Virus record (IMG/VR): IMGVR_UViG_3300006128_000015
Location: 1-53,563 of that record
DNA: 53,563 bases
Strand: one strand, 5' to 3'
DNA from: a virus
Shown: positions 1 through 7,861 of the stretch, in pieces
Numbering within the stretch: position 1 is the first letter of the stretch
How the letters are laid out: the number at the start of each line of letters is the position of its first letter
Program-made: the position numbers and the translations under genes
Notes under the pieces: model-generated
Databases searched by the model: none
The model's input: the letters and a program-made list of their open reading frames with translations, nothing else
What the model was told of the DNA's origin: nothing

Positions 1-2
1 AG

Positions 3-71
3 GAGTGTGGACGCGAATACCAGCGCCCCGCCCCACCCGCGATCTGCCGGGCTTTGGGGAGTGAGGGGTGA
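3..71 (+). CDS. 3' end of a possible zinc-binding protein (partial)
   Basis: Frame 3 is open from the window edge and ends in TGA at 69-71, sharing its last base with the ATG at 71 (TGATG). That coupling is used repeatedly in this operon. The visible tail is about 22 residues with a CG pair near its start (ECGREY) and a later cysteine, which could be the end of a zinc ribbon. Frame 2 is also open to a TGA at 62-64, so the frame choice rests only on the TGATG overlap. No function can be assigned. Confidence 0.3.
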   Translation, partial: ECGREYQRPAPPAICRALGSEG

Positions 72-214
72 TGACATGGCTTCGCTGGCAAATATCGCTT
101 GCCGCATGGTGGCTCTGGCTTAAGGTGACTCCAGAGAGCCCATTCAAGGCCGACATCGTGGATGCAGTATGCGCGCTTAGGCGGCTTTATCCGAAAAAGG
201 AACAACCCCAATGA
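71..214 (+). CDS. small hypothetical protein (47 aa)
   Basis: An ATG at 71 opens a 47-residue frame whose TGA (212-214) overlaps the next ATG at 211 as ATGA. A G-rich stretch (GGGGAGTGAGGGG) precedes the start and can act as a ribosome site. The N-terminus is rich in Trp and hydrophobic residues (MTWLRWQISLAAWWLWLK), resembling a short membrane-associated helix. The second half is polar (PFKADIVDAVCALRRLY). No family is recognised. Overlaps on both sides support expression as part of the left operon. Confidence 0.55.
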   Translation: MTWLRWQISLAAWWLWLKVTPESPFKADIVDAVCALRRLYPKKEQPQ

Positions 215-471
215 CCAATGACATTACACAAGCGGATGTGGACGCAGCCGTTGATTGGTACGCACCACGGCGGGGCAGGCGATCCCTATTGGCGGAATCC
301 TTCGCCGCTCACCGCCAAGCCGCCGAGCGTAAGCAAATCTTAATGTCGGAAGCATACCGCGAAGGTGTGCGCGCTGAACGGGATAGGATTGTGGAGTTTA
401 TCCGCAGCCGAGACAATTATGACTTTGACGACTTGGCGCACGATATTGCCGCAGGGGAGCACATGAAATGA
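211..471 (+). CDS. hypothetical early protein (86 aa)
   Basis: The 86-residue protein is charged and mostly helical in appearance. Its central part (AYREGVRAERDRIVEFIRS, about residues 48-66) resembles the helical tails of many small phage proteins of unknown role. It starts in an ATGA overlap with the upstream gene, and its own stop overlaps the next ATG at 468 (ATGA). No catalytic motif is visible, and I do not recognise the family. Confidence 0.7.
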   Translation: MTNDITQADVDAAVDWYAPRRGRRSLLAESFAAHRQAAERKQILMSEAYREGVRAERDRIVEFIRSRDNYDFDDLAHDIAAGEHMK

Positions 472-860
472 CTGACACCAACTACGGCACGTTCGTGCCC
501 ATCAAAAATGAAATAAACTATGCCATCACCTTCGCGAAACCTCCCGAGTGGTCAATATCGTTCAAACCAAACGGCACCATTGAGATGTCCGACAGTTTAA
601 GGGATCAGCCGGAAGAAGCAGCGCGCAAGTTTCTTGAACATCTCCAGAACCAATTTGCTCACATGGTTGGGGCCGCTCATGTTGAAGGCGTGAAGATGGG
701 GCTGGAGGCTGCGGCGAAGGCTGCTGACGAAAGCATTGATGCGCTATCTGACGATTGCTGCCTTGACCATGTGGGCGATGCTGTTGCCGCCATCCGCAAT
801 CTCGATGCGGAGGCTATTGTGAGGGAGGGAAATGACCCAACCCCAATACGGCGGCAATAA
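468..860 (+). CDS. hypothetical early protein (130 aa)
   Basis: The 130-residue soluble protein is coupled to the previous gene by ATGA. The second half (AAHVEGVKMGLEAAAKAAD, then a short acidic segment and AAIRNLDAEAIV) follows a pattern I know from small early proteins of proteobacterial phages: an Ala-rich helix, a loop and an IRxLD helix. The first half looks beta-rich, with no known motif. Function is unknown; operon position suggests an early or replication-stage role. Confidence 0.7.
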   Translation: MTDTNYGTFVPIKNEINYAITFAKPPEWSISFKPNGTIEMSDSLRDQPEEAARKFLEHLQNQFAHMVGAAHVEGVKMGLEAAAKAADESIDALSDDCCLDHVGDAVAAIRNLDAEAIVREGNDPTPIRRQ

Positions 861-877
861 GATAAGAAGGACGATTA

Positions 878-1186
878 ATGCCCGGAAACAAGAAAACCGC
901 AGAATGTTCCGTCTGTCAGAAACCTGTCGTACCCAATAAGACCGGGTTGTGTAGTCATCATGCACACCTAGACCCTGACATTCGTGCGGCCCGCGCCGAA
1001 CGGATGCGACAGCGTTGGTTGAATGGGCCCACGGCGCAGTTCCGTCGTGGTGGCGGGCATGTGAAGCTGGACGACATCCCTGCAGAAATGCTTGACGACT
1101 ATCGCAACCTGGCACGCAAGAGGTTTCGAGCTAACGACGCACGTAAGATACTGGGGCTGCCACCAAGGAAAGTAAGGAGCAAATGA
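878..1186 (+). CDS. small zinc-finger protein, likely nucleic-acid binding
   Basis: The 102-residue basic protein has a candidate zinc site, C10-x2-C13-x11-C25-x2-H28, near the N-terminus. A very basic middle (RAARAERMRQRWLNG) and a C-terminal helical part (LARKRFRANDARKILGLPPRK) follow. The architecture suggests DNA or RNA binding, perhaps regulation, but no specific family is assigned. The start is preceded by AAGGACG. The stop overlaps the polymerase start (ATGATGG at 1183). Confidence 0.7.
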   Translation: MPGNKKTAECSVCQKPVVPNKTGLCSHHAHLDPDIRAARAERMRQRWLNGPTAQFRRGGGHVKLDDIPAEMLDDYRNLARKRFRANDARKILGLPPRKVRSK

Positions 1187-3012
1187 TGGATATTATTACG
1201 GCGGATTTTGAAACGGCCTACTCCAAAGACTATTCATTAACTAAGGTAACCACTGAAGAATATATCCGCCACCCGGACTTCGAGGTGATTGGTGTAGCTG
1301 TGCAGGTTAACGACGGCGAGCCGCAGTGGTTCAGTGGGACCAAGGAGAATACCAAAGAATGGCTGGACCAGTTTGACTGGGGTAACTCCGTCGTTATCGC
1401 GCACAACGCCATGTTTGATGTGGCTATCCTTAGCTGGCATTTTGATATTAAGCCTAAGCGTATTGCAGACACGCTAAGTATGGCACGAGCGTTGCACGGT
1501 GCGGAAGGCATATCACTGTCACTCAAAAGCCTAGCAGAATATTACAAGCTCGGGATCAAGGGCGACGAGGTGCTTAACGCGCTAGGCAAACGCCGTATAG
1601 ATTTTAACAAGTGGGACTTGGCCGCCTACGGCAGCTACTGCTGCAATGACGTTGCGCTTACATACGCGCTGTTTGCAAAACTAGCGCCACAACTACCACC
1701 AACAGAAATGCGGCTAATCGACCTGACTATCCGTATGTTTTCAGAACCGGTGCTGGTCTTATATGAAGGGGGTTTAGCAGACCATCTGGAGAGCGTGAAG
1801 GACAAGAAGGCCGCGCTCATGGAGCTCGTGGACGCCGAGAAAACTGACATCATGTCTAACCCGAAGTTGGCGGGCCTGCTCCGCGATATGGGTGTCGAGC
1901 CGCCGATGAAAACTAGCCCCACGACGGGCAAAGAGACTTACGCTTTCGCTAAGAACGACGAGGCGTTTAAAGAGCTACTGGAGCATGAGAACCCCGCAGT
2001 GCAGGCGCTGGTTGCGGCTAGGCTGGGCGTTAAATCGACCCTCGAAGAAACCCGGACGCAGAGGTTTATCGACATTGCGAAGCGCGGGCGGCTACCAATT
2101 CCCCTACGCTACTACGCCGCACACACCGGGCGTTTTGGCGGCGACGACAAAATTAACATGCAAAATATTCCTCGGGGCTCGCCGCTCAAACATTGTATCG
2201 TTGCACCGTTGGGGCAGCTGTTGATTGACTGTGACTCGTCGCAGATTGAAGCGCGCACACTTGCATGGCTGGCGGGACAGGATGACTTGGTGCAAGCGTT
2301 CGAGAACGGGGAGGACGTATATAAGATTATGGCGTCTTCGATATATGGCAAGCCGGTAGAAGACATTACCAAGAGTGAACGGTTTGTAGGTAAAACAACG
2401 ATCCTCGGTGCAGGCTACGGGATGGGGGCCAAAAAGTTTCAAGCACAGCTGAAGACATTCGGGGTGGATACGGACCTAACCGAATGCGAGCGCATTATCC
2501 GCGTCTACCGAGAGACATATCCAAAAATCCCGGAGCTTTGGGCGCAAGCCGGGCGGGCACTGGAGGCTATGCTACAAAATGCGACTGCACCTATAGGTCG
2601 TGACGGGGTTGTAGAGGTAGTTACATGTAACCGGGTAAAGCTACCTAGCGGTCTGCACATCACCTACCCCAACCTTAGAAAGCAGAGCATGCTGGGGAGC
2701 CAGCATACGGAGACAGTCTACGACACCAAGAAGGGGCGTGCTGTTATCCCTAACCGGATATATGGCGGCAAGATGGTGGAGAATCTGTGCCAAGCGCTCG
2801 CGCGAATTATTATTGCTGAACAGATGCTGATGATTTCCCGTAGGTTCAAAGTAGCTATGACCGTGCACGATAGTGTGGTTGCCGTCATCCCCCAAAATGA
2901 GGTTGACAATGCCAAGGAGTTCGTCGAGACATGTATGCGGATACGGCCTAAATGGGCGATGGGATTGCCTCTCGGCTGTGAGAGCAAGGTAGGAGCAACT
3001 TATGGCGGATGA
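1183..3012 (+). CDS. DNA polymerase, family A, with 3'-5' exonuclease
   Basis: This is the replicative polymerase. The N-terminal DnaQ-like exonuclease has Exo I D8-x-E10, Exo II (IAHNAMFD, about residues 72-79) and Exo III (YCCNDVALTYALF, about 152-164). The polymerase domain has motif A (DCDSSQIEAR, about 348-357), motif B (KSERFVGKTTILGAGYGM, about 396-413) and motif C (TVHDSVV, about 559-565, holding the second catalytic Asp). At 609 residues it is shorter than T7 gp5 (704), so the thioredoxin-binding insertion may be reduced or absent. Start: ATGATG at 1183 behind AAGGAGC. The 3' end overlaps the gene at 3002. Confidence 0.96.
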   Translation: MMDIITADFETAYSKDYSLTKVTTEEYIRHPDFEVIGVAVQVNDGEPQWFSGTKENTKEWLDQFDWGNSVVIAHNAMFDVAILSWHFDIKPKRIADTLSMARALHGAEGISLSLKSLAEYYKLGIKGDEVLNALGKRRIDFNKWDLAAYGSYCCNDVALTYALFAKLAPQLPPTEMRLIDLTIRMFSEPVLVLYEGGLADHLESVKDKKAALMELVDAEKTDIMSNPKLAGLLRDMGVEPPMKTSPTTGKETYAFAKNDEAFKELLEHENPAVQALVAARLGVKSTLEETRTQRFIDIAKRGRLPIPLRYYAAHTGRFGGDDKINMQNIPRGSPLKHCIVAPLGQLLIDCDSSQIEARTLAWLAGQDDLVQAFENGEDVYKIMASSIYGKPVEDITKSERFVGKTTILGAGYGMGAKKFQAQLKTFGVDTDLTECERIIRVYRETYPKIPELWAQAGRALEAMLQNATAPIGRDGVVEVVTCNRVKLPSGLHITYPNLRKQSMLGSQHTETVYDTKKGRAVIPNRIYGGKMVENLCQALARIIIAEQMLMISRRFKVAMTVHDSVVAVIPQNEVDNAKEFVETCMRIRPKWAMGLPLGCESKVGATYGG

Positions 3013-3256
3013 AATTCACCCTGTAGTGGCATTGTTGGTCGCGCGCCGTGAGTCACACCCGCAAGAGTTTGAAATACTCTATGAAAAGGGATGGAGCGCG
3101 GCGCAAGGGCAGGGGCGCTGGGAGGGTGCGTTGGCTATGCTCGGGTGGTATTTAAACCCCGCAGAACGCGAGCTTCTACATGCGAACCGGAGAGAGCTGA
3201 TATTTGATAAGGTGTATGAGTACGTAGCCGAGCGGCTGCTGGTAGGAGCAGACTAA
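3002..3256 (+). CDS. hypothetical protein, paralogue of the next gene
   Basis: The 84-residue protein starts inside the polymerase 3' end behind AGGAGCAACTT. It shares a clear pattern with the following gene: HP-x-V-x-LL-x-AR near residue 6, then SHPQEF, then a PAE[R/K]-x-L segment followed by a basic helix. The two look like a tandem duplication. Residues W31 and W48 lie in a variable middle. No known domain is recognised. Its last base is the first base of the following ATG (TAATGG). Confidence 0.75.
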   Translation: MADEIHPVVALLVARRESHPQEFEILYEKGWSAAQGQGRWEGALAMLGWYLNPAERELLHANRRELIFDKVYEYVAERLLVGAD

Positions 3257-3705
3257 TGGATGAAGAAGAAACCCAAGAACACCCCGAGCAGGAGGTTCAC
3301 CCCGCAGTTCAACTTTTGCTGGCGCGGATGGACAGCCACCCCGAGGAGTTTAAGAGCGGCGGCACGTGGCATAGGTATTTCGAGCCCTACAAGGGCTACT
3401 GGAACGCCACCGAGAAGAAGCTCTTCAAGGCCAAGCAGCGTGAAATCCATATGCAGGCTATGCACGAAGAAGTGATGAAGAAGCTGTTTGGGGGGCCGAA
3501 ACAGGACCTTAACGAAGGTGTGTTGGAGTCGGTTACGCGCAATATTAAAAAGAACGCGGTCTACATCAGCCAACTTCAAGCCACGCAACAACAAGCAAAC
3601 GCGGCAATGTTAAATGCATTTAACACCAATACATACACTTTCCCCACCGACCCCATCCCGCAAAAACCCGGCCTTCTAGGCACGCTCAAAGGACTCATTA
3701 AGTGA
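3256..3705 (+). CDS. hypothetical protein, paralogue of the preceding gene
   Basis: Residues 14-75 repeat the plan of the upstream 84-residue protein: HPAVQLLLAR, SHPEEF, an aromatic middle, TEKKLFKAKQREI and a helix ending VMKKLFGG. It adds an acidic N-terminus and an extension of about 75 residues (Gln/Asn-rich, then a Pro-rich end). The start is preceded by AGGAGCAGACTA. The TGA overlaps the GTG start of the glycosyltransferase-like gene at 3702. Function is unknown. Confidence 0.75.
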   Translation: MDEEETQEHPEQEVHPAVQLLLARMDSHPEEFKSGGTWHRYFEPYKGYWNATEKKLFKAKQREIHMQAMHEEVMKKLFGGPKQDLNEGVLESVTRNIKKNAVYISQLQATQQQANAAMLNAFNTNTYTFPTDPIPQKPGLLGTLKGLIK

Positions 3706-4475
3706 CCAAGAAGAAACCAGTGACACCGAAGCCTAAGTCGGTTATTATCGCTACGCCTATGTACGGCGGCATGTGCGCCGGTATGTATGTTCATGGTCTG
3801 CTGACTACAGCGGACAAGATGCGCAGTAAGGGCATCAACGTGGGCTTCCTGCACATGTCCAATGAGAGCTTGATTACGCGTGCCCGCAATGAGTTGGTTC
3901 GCGTATTCTTGGAAGGGCAGAATGACTACCTCATGTTCATTGACGCCGACATCGGGTTCGATGGCGAGGCTGTAGCTGCGCTTGTTGATGCAGACGTGGA
4001 TATCGCATGCGGTATCTACCCCAAGAAGGAGATCGACTGGAAACAAATTGAAGCAGCAGCCAAGCGCGGCGAAGAAGGGTTGGAAGACTTCGGAGGCGCA
4101 TTTGTGCTGAATATGGCTGGTGACACCAGTGCCGAGACAAACGAAAAAGGGCTGATCGAAGTCCGCCACGGTGGCACGGGCTTCATGCTCATCAAGAGGA
4201 GGGTCTTCGAAGACCTCGCACCCCATGTGCACACGTACCGCATATCGTCTGTTATTGATGAAACATCAGGAGAACCAAGCAAACCACTTACACATGAATA
4301 CTTCGCTACCTCCATCGACCACAACGGAGTGCTTCTCTCAGAGGACTACCACTTCTGCGAGCTGTGGAGAAAGCATGGTGGGAAAATCTACGCCAACCCA
4401 TTCATAAAATTGTACCATGTTGGTACCTACGTCTACCAAGGAAACATCCTGCGGTCAGGCGGCAACCTCAAGTAA
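3702..4475 (+). CDS. glycosyltransferase-like protein (GT-A type)
   Basis: The 257-residue protein has the features of the phage glycosyltransferase family with a GT-A fold: an N-terminal VIIATPMYGG strand, an R-A-R-N-E element (about residues 60-64), and the metal/nucleotide-sugar motif D81-A-D83 in YLMFIDADIGF. A later GTGFMLIKRRVFE segment and LSEDYHFCELWRKHGG (usual position of the catalytic acid) follow. The substrate could be DNA bases, virion proteins or cell-surface glycans. A second member is at 38644-39381 on the other strand. It starts at GTG in a GTGA overlap. Confidence 0.85.
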   Translation: MTKKKPVTPKPKSVIIATPMYGGMCAGMYVHGLLTTADKMRSKGINVGFLHMSNESLITRARNELVRVFLEGQNDYLMFIDADIGFDGEAVAALVDADVDIACGIYPKKEIDWKQIEAAAKRGEEGLEDFGGAFVLNMAGDTSAETNEKGLIEVRHGGTGFMLIKRRVFEDLAPHVHTYRISSVIDETSGEPSKPLTHEYFATSIDHNGVLLSEDYHFCELWRKHGGKIYANPFIKLYHVGTYVYQGNILRSGGNLK

Positions 4476-4487
4476 GGAGCAAATACC

Positions 4488-4925
4488 GTGGCTAGTAAAT
4501 ACAGCAGCGTTCGCAAGTACAACAAAAGCGGACACATCAAGGACTTCATTCAACGGAACCCTAACATAGCGCCCGTCATTGTGGCCCAGAAGTTTGGTAT
4601 CAAAGTGTCGTCCGTGTATAAGTACCGCAGCGCCGTTAACAAGGAGAAGCCTATCCTGCATCTTGTGCCGAACATGGAAGCAAAGGAAGACGGGGGCACC
4701 CAAGTGATCGAGACCGAAGCAGTTAATCATCCGCCCCACTACACAGACGGCGGCATTGAGACTATCGAGTTCATTCGTGCCAAGCTGACGCCGGAAGAGT
4801 TCCGTGGTTACTGTGTTGGCAACGCCCTCAAGTATTTGAGTCGCGCCGGTAAGAAGGGCGATGCATCGGAAGACCGCCGTAAGGCCGTCTGGTATCTGAG
4901 CTACCTTGAGGACCACACTGCGTGA
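4488..4925 (+). CDS. DUF3310-family protein with N-terminal helix-turn-helix
   Basis: Residues about 15-50 (HIKDFIQRNPNIAPVIVAQK and on to VSSVYKYR) look like a helix-turn-helix. Residues about 79-142 match DUF3310: VNHPPHYTDGGIE, then F-x-GY-x-x-GNALKYLSRAGKK and a KAVWYL end. As I recall, DUF3310 includes the T7 gp1.7 nucleotide kinase; here only family membership is visible. The start is GTG behind AAGGAGCAAATACC. The stop overlaps the next GTG. Confidence 0.85.
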   Translation: MASKYSSVRKYNKSGHIKDFIQRNPNIAPVIVAQKFGIKVSSVYKYRSAVNKEKPILHLVPNMEAKEDGGTQVIETEAVNHPPHYTDGGIETIEFIRAKLTPEEFRGYCVGNALKYLSRAGKKGDASEDRRKAVWYLSYLEDHTA

Positions 4926-5125
4926 CCAAGAACGAACGTAAGAACGCTCGCCTCGCAGAAGTGGCTAGGACTAAACTAGCGGCGCTAGATGATAAAGTAC
5001 TAGAGCGCCGCAAAGAAGAAGTAGAGCGGCAGCGAAAAGAACGTGAAGCGCTCTTGCTGCAGCAGGAAAAAGAGAAATACGGGTTAATTAAGCAGTATAA
5101 ACCCCTGAGCGAGATGGTGGCGTAA
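4922..5125 (+). CDS. small coiled-coil protein (67 aa)
   Basis: It starts at GTG in a GTGA overlap with the DUF3310 gene. The composition is almost entirely charged: residues about 20-52 (LAALDDKVLERRKEEVERQ and onward) form a continuous Arg/Lys/Glu helix, likely a coiled coil. A short end (YKPLSEMVA) follows. The TAA at 5123-5125 directly abuts the ATG of the membrane protein at 5126. No family is recognised. Confidence 0.65.
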   Translation: MTKNERKNARLAEVARTKLAALDDKVLERRKEEVERQRKEREALLLQQEKEKYGLIKQYKPLSEMVA

Positions 5126-5254
5126 ATGGAGAATCCAGTGCCTTATGTAGTAGCCGCATTCTTTTGCGTTGGCGTGTTTGTGTCTATTGGATGGGCACTG
5201 GATTTTATTATGTCGTTTCTGGAGCGGCTGTTTGATAAGGGGGGCGAACAGTGA
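5126..5254 (+). CDS. small single-pass membrane protein (42 aa)
   Basis: The frame starts at the base after the preceding TAA and ends in TGA overlapping the next start (GTGA at 5251). Residues 5-25 (VPYVVAAFFCVGVFVSIGWAL) form one hydrophobic helix, followed by an amphipathic end, DFIMSFLERLFDKGG. Zero spacing on one side and overlap on the other indicate a real gene. Role unknown; tiny early membrane proteins in phages often act on the host envelope, which is inference here. Confidence 0.6.
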   Translation: MENPVPYVVAAFFCVGVFVSIGWALDFIMSFLERLFDKGGEQ

Positions 5255-5922
5255 CAGCTTGGTCATACAGCAGCATCAAAACTTTCGACCAATGCCCCAA
5301 GAAGTACTACCACCTTAAAGTAGCTAAAGACGTAAAGGATGTGCCGCATGAGGCGGCAATCTATGGGACTGACGTTCATGCGGCGGCTGAAGAATATGTT
5401 AAGAACGGTACACCCGTGCCAAAGAAGTACTCGGTTATCGCCCCTCTGGTAGAGACTCTTGCTAAGTTTCCCGGGGACAAATACACAGAACTTAAACTAG
5501 GTTTGGAGCAAACTTGTGGTGGGTATTCTGGATGCGACTTCTTTGCTGATAGTGTTTGGTACCGTGGCATCGTTGATCTACTTATTGTTAACGGAACCAC
5601 CGCACACTTGATAGACTACAAAACCGGGAAGAACGCAAAGTACGCCGACATGAAACAGCTGGACCTTATGGCCGGTGCCGTGTTCGTGCACTTCCCGGAA
5701 GTAGAGAAGATCAAGTCTGCACTAGCATACGTAGTTAGCGACGAGTTCATCAAGAAGACACACACCAAGGAAAACCTTGAAACCTACCTATCCGTGTTTG
5801 CTCCGCAGCTGGAAGCATTGGACGCCGCCCATGAAAATGGTGTATGGAATCCAAAGAGCAGCCCGTTGTGTGGTTGGTGCCCCGTTGAGGAGTGCCCGCA
5901 CTGGAGGCCACGGAGGCGGTGA
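5251..5922 (+). CDS. PD-(D/E)XK exonuclease, Cas4/RecB-like, with Fe-S cysteines
   Basis: This 223-residue nuclease has the Cas4/AddB-type plan. It opens with WSYSSIKTFDQCPKKYY (C15), then H43 (GTDVH), catalytic D109 (RGIVDLL) and D122-x-K124 (LIDYKTGK). A C-terminal CGWCPVEEC (C207, C210, C215) follows. C15 plus the three C-terminal cysteines is the ligand set of the [4Fe-4S] cluster in this family. The expected activity is DNA end resection, perhaps in recombination or host-DNA breakdown beside the polymerase and helicase. It starts at GTG in a GTGA overlap. No cas1 or cas2 is near, so this is not a CRISPR gene here. Confidence 0.9.
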   Translation: MTAWSYSSIKTFDQCPKKYYHLKVAKDVKDVPHEAAIYGTDVHAAAEEYVKNGTPVPKKYSVIAPLVETLAKFPGDKYTELKLGLEQTCGGYSGCDFFADSVWYRGIVDLLIVNGTTAHLIDYKTGKNAKYADMKQLDLMAGAVFVHFPEVEKIKSALAYVVSDEFIKKTHTKENLETYLSVFAPQLEALDAAHENGVWNPKSSPLCGWCPVEECPHWRPRRR

Positions 5923-6224
5923 TGGCTAAGAAACGCGATTATACCCATTCGGATCAGTGGGAGGATAGCCCCCAGCAGGTGAAGAACCGCGAGATGCGCA
6001 ACGCCGCCCGACGGGAGCTGGCGCGCAAGGGGAAGGTCCGCAAGGGCGATGGCAAAGATGTGGACCATAAGAAGATGCTCGCTATGGGCGGCAAAAATGT
6101 TGGCAGCAACCTGCGGGTTGTGACCGAACGCGAGAACAGGTCTTTCCCACGCAACCCCAACAACACGCCGAAAAATAACGGTAAGGGGCCCGCCGAGCGC
6201 AAAAGCACAAAACGCGGTAAATAA
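5922..6224 (+). CDS. small HNH-like protein
   Basis: The frame extends upstream to 5892, but the ATG at 5922 overlaps the nuclease stop as TGATGG, so I start it there (100 aa, MAKKRDYTHSDQW). The C-terminal half holds a compact HNH-type motif: DVDHKKMLAMGG, then N-x-x-SNLRVV and E-x-NRSF. Small phage proteins with this motif may be nickases or endonucleases acting in recombination or packaging. The lysine-rich ends suggest DNA binding. Confidence 0.75.
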   Translation: MAKKRDYTHSDQWEDSPQQVKNREMRNAARRELARKGKVRKGDGKDVDHKKMLAMGGKNVGSNLRVVTERENRSFPRNPNNTPKNNGKGPAERKSTKRGK

Positions 6225-6241
6225 CCGCACAAGGAGCAAAC

Positions 6242-7801
6242 GTGCAAATCATCGACGATAAAGTCCTGCTAGTCAGGACAAGCCGACCCGACCTTATCAC
6301 GGACAATATTAAAAAGAGCGCACTGCTCGAAGAGCATAACGGCATATTCAAAGTAGCGGTGCACTGGGGACTAAAGGAAGCCGAAGCGCTGGCTAAGCTC
6401 AGGGTAGAAGACGACGTCCCGTCGCCCCTGCTACGGGACTATAAGTGGACAGGTAAGCATAAACCGTTTGAACACCAAAAAACCACGGCATCATTTCTGT
6501 CGCTCCATCGGCGGGCGTTTTGTTTCAGTGAGGCCGGGACGGGTAAAACTGCCAGCGTAATCTGGGCCGCTGACTATCTGATGAAGCTGGGCTTGGTCAA
6601 GCGCGTGTTGGTGTTATGCCCGTTGTCGATTATGAAGGCTGCATGGCAGCGGGATTTGTTTACGTTTGCAATGCATCGTAGTTGTTGCGTGGCCCACGGT
6701 TCGGCTGAACAGCGCAAGAAAGCTATCGCTACCGGCTGCGAGTTCCTGATTATCAATTACGACGGGGTGGCTGTGGTGAAGGACGAGATTGCCGCTGGCG
6801 GCTTTGACTTGATCGTGGTGGACGAAGCAAACAGCCTGAAGAATGCCCAGACTAACCGCTGGAAGGTATTTAACCAGCTAGTTAAGGCTACCCTGCCGAG
6901 ACTATGGATGCTTACGGGTACACCCGCCGCGCAGTCTCCGGTTGATGCTTATGGCCTAGCCAAGCTAGTGAACCCCGAAGGGTGCCCACGTACATTCGCG
7001 GAATTTAGGGACTCCGTGCTTCGCAAGGTGACGCAGTTTAAATGGGTACCTAAACCAGACGCGCCCACGCGCGTACACAACTTGCTCCAACCCGCGATAA
7101 GGTTCGAGAAGAAAGATTGTTTGGACCTACCCGAAGTCATACATGTTCACCGAGATGCACCGCTAACGTCGCAGCAGATGGCGTACTACAAGAAGCTCAA
7201 GAACGATATGAGTTTCGAGGCAGACGGGGAGCGCATCAGTGCGCTGAACGCAGCGACCAATATTAACAAGCTACTGCAGATCAGCGGCGGGGCTGTTTAC
7301 ACGGATGATCGGGGCGTCGTTGAGTTTGACGTTAGCAACCGCCTGAACGCCGTTCTGGAAGTTATCGAGGAAGCTAGCCACAAGGTGCTGGTATTTGTGC
7401 CGTTCTCGCACACTATCGAGCTACTTAAGAAGCACTTGGAGAAACATAAAATACCATGTGCGGTCATTAATGGCGATGTATCTTTGAACCGGCGGAGCAG
7501 TTTAGTGGATCGGTTTCAAACCGAGAAAGACCCACACGTACTTATCATACAGCCGCAAGCGGCGAGTCATGGTCTTACGTTGACGGCGGCAGATACTGTC
7601 ATATGGTATGCGCCAGTTACGAGTGTCGAAACTTATTTGCAGGCTAACGCGCGGATTGACCGCCCCGGCCAGAAGAACGCTATGACCATCGTGCATATTA
7701 AGGGTAGCCCGGTGGAAGAGCGGCTCTACGACATGTTGCAGGACAACATTGCTAACCACGAAAAGCTCGTGGATTTATATCAGGCAGTCGTGTCAAATTA
7801 G
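6242..7801 (+). CDS. SNF2-type DEAD/DEAH-family helicase
   Basis: The 519-residue superfamily 2 protein has all main motifs: Walker A EAGTGKT (97-103), Walker B DEAN (194-197), motif III LTGTPA (224-229), a helicase C-terminal domain (VLVFVPFSHTIELL) and motif VI QANARIDRPGQ near residue 465. The QANARIDRPGQ form is typical of SNF2-like phage helicases. It likely remodels or unwinds DNA in replication or recombination with the neighbouring nuclease. It starts at GTG behind AAGGAGCAAAC. Its end is followed by a 60-base gap with a promoter. Confidence 0.93.
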   Translation: MQIIDDKVLLVRTSRPDLITDNIKKSALLEEHNGIFKVAVHWGLKEAEALAKLRVEDDVPSPLLRDYKWTGKHKPFEHQKTTASFLSLHRRAFCFSEAGTGKTASVIWAADYLMKLGLVKRVLVLCPLSIMKAAWQRDLFTFAMHRSCCVAHGSAEQRKKAIATGCEFLIINYDGVAVVKDEIAAGGFDLIVVDEANSLKNAQTNRWKVFNQLVKATLPRLWMLTGTPAAQSPVDAYGLAKLVNPEGCPRTFAEFRDSVLRKVTQFKWVPKPDAPTRVHNLLQPAIRFEKKDCLDLPEVIHVHRDAPLTSQQMAYYKKLKNDMSFEADGERISALNAATNINKLLQISGGAVYTDDRGVVEFDVSNRLNAVLEVIEEASHKVLVFVPFSHTIELLKKHLEKHKIPCAVINGDVSLNRRSSLVDRFQTEKDPHVLIIQPQAASHGLTLTAADTVIWYAPVTSVETYLQANARIDRPGQKNAMTIVHIKGSPVEERLYDMLQDNIANHEKLVDLYQAVVSN

Positions 7802-7804
7802 TGG

Positions 7805-7833
7805 TTGACACTGTTAAATGTTATGTTTACTAG
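7805..7833 (+). promoter_or_regulatory. candidate sigma70 promoter with an internal TGTTAT box
   Basis: A perfect TTGACA (7805-7810) is followed by 17 bases and TACTAG (7828-7833). It lies in one of the few real gaps of the left operon. The spacer holds AAATGTTATG, matching the repeated box of the array at 52038-52566. The -10 is only a partial match to TATAAT but resembles TACTAT at 52684, which has the same 17-base spacing. Confidence 0.45.
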
Positions 7834-7861
7834 TAGCCCCCCAAACCAAGAAGGAGCAAAC

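Noticed and set aside
744-1115. Minus-strand frame of 123 codons
   Set aside because: Lies opposite two coupled plus-strand genes with ribosome sites; Cys/His/Arg-rich shadow composition.
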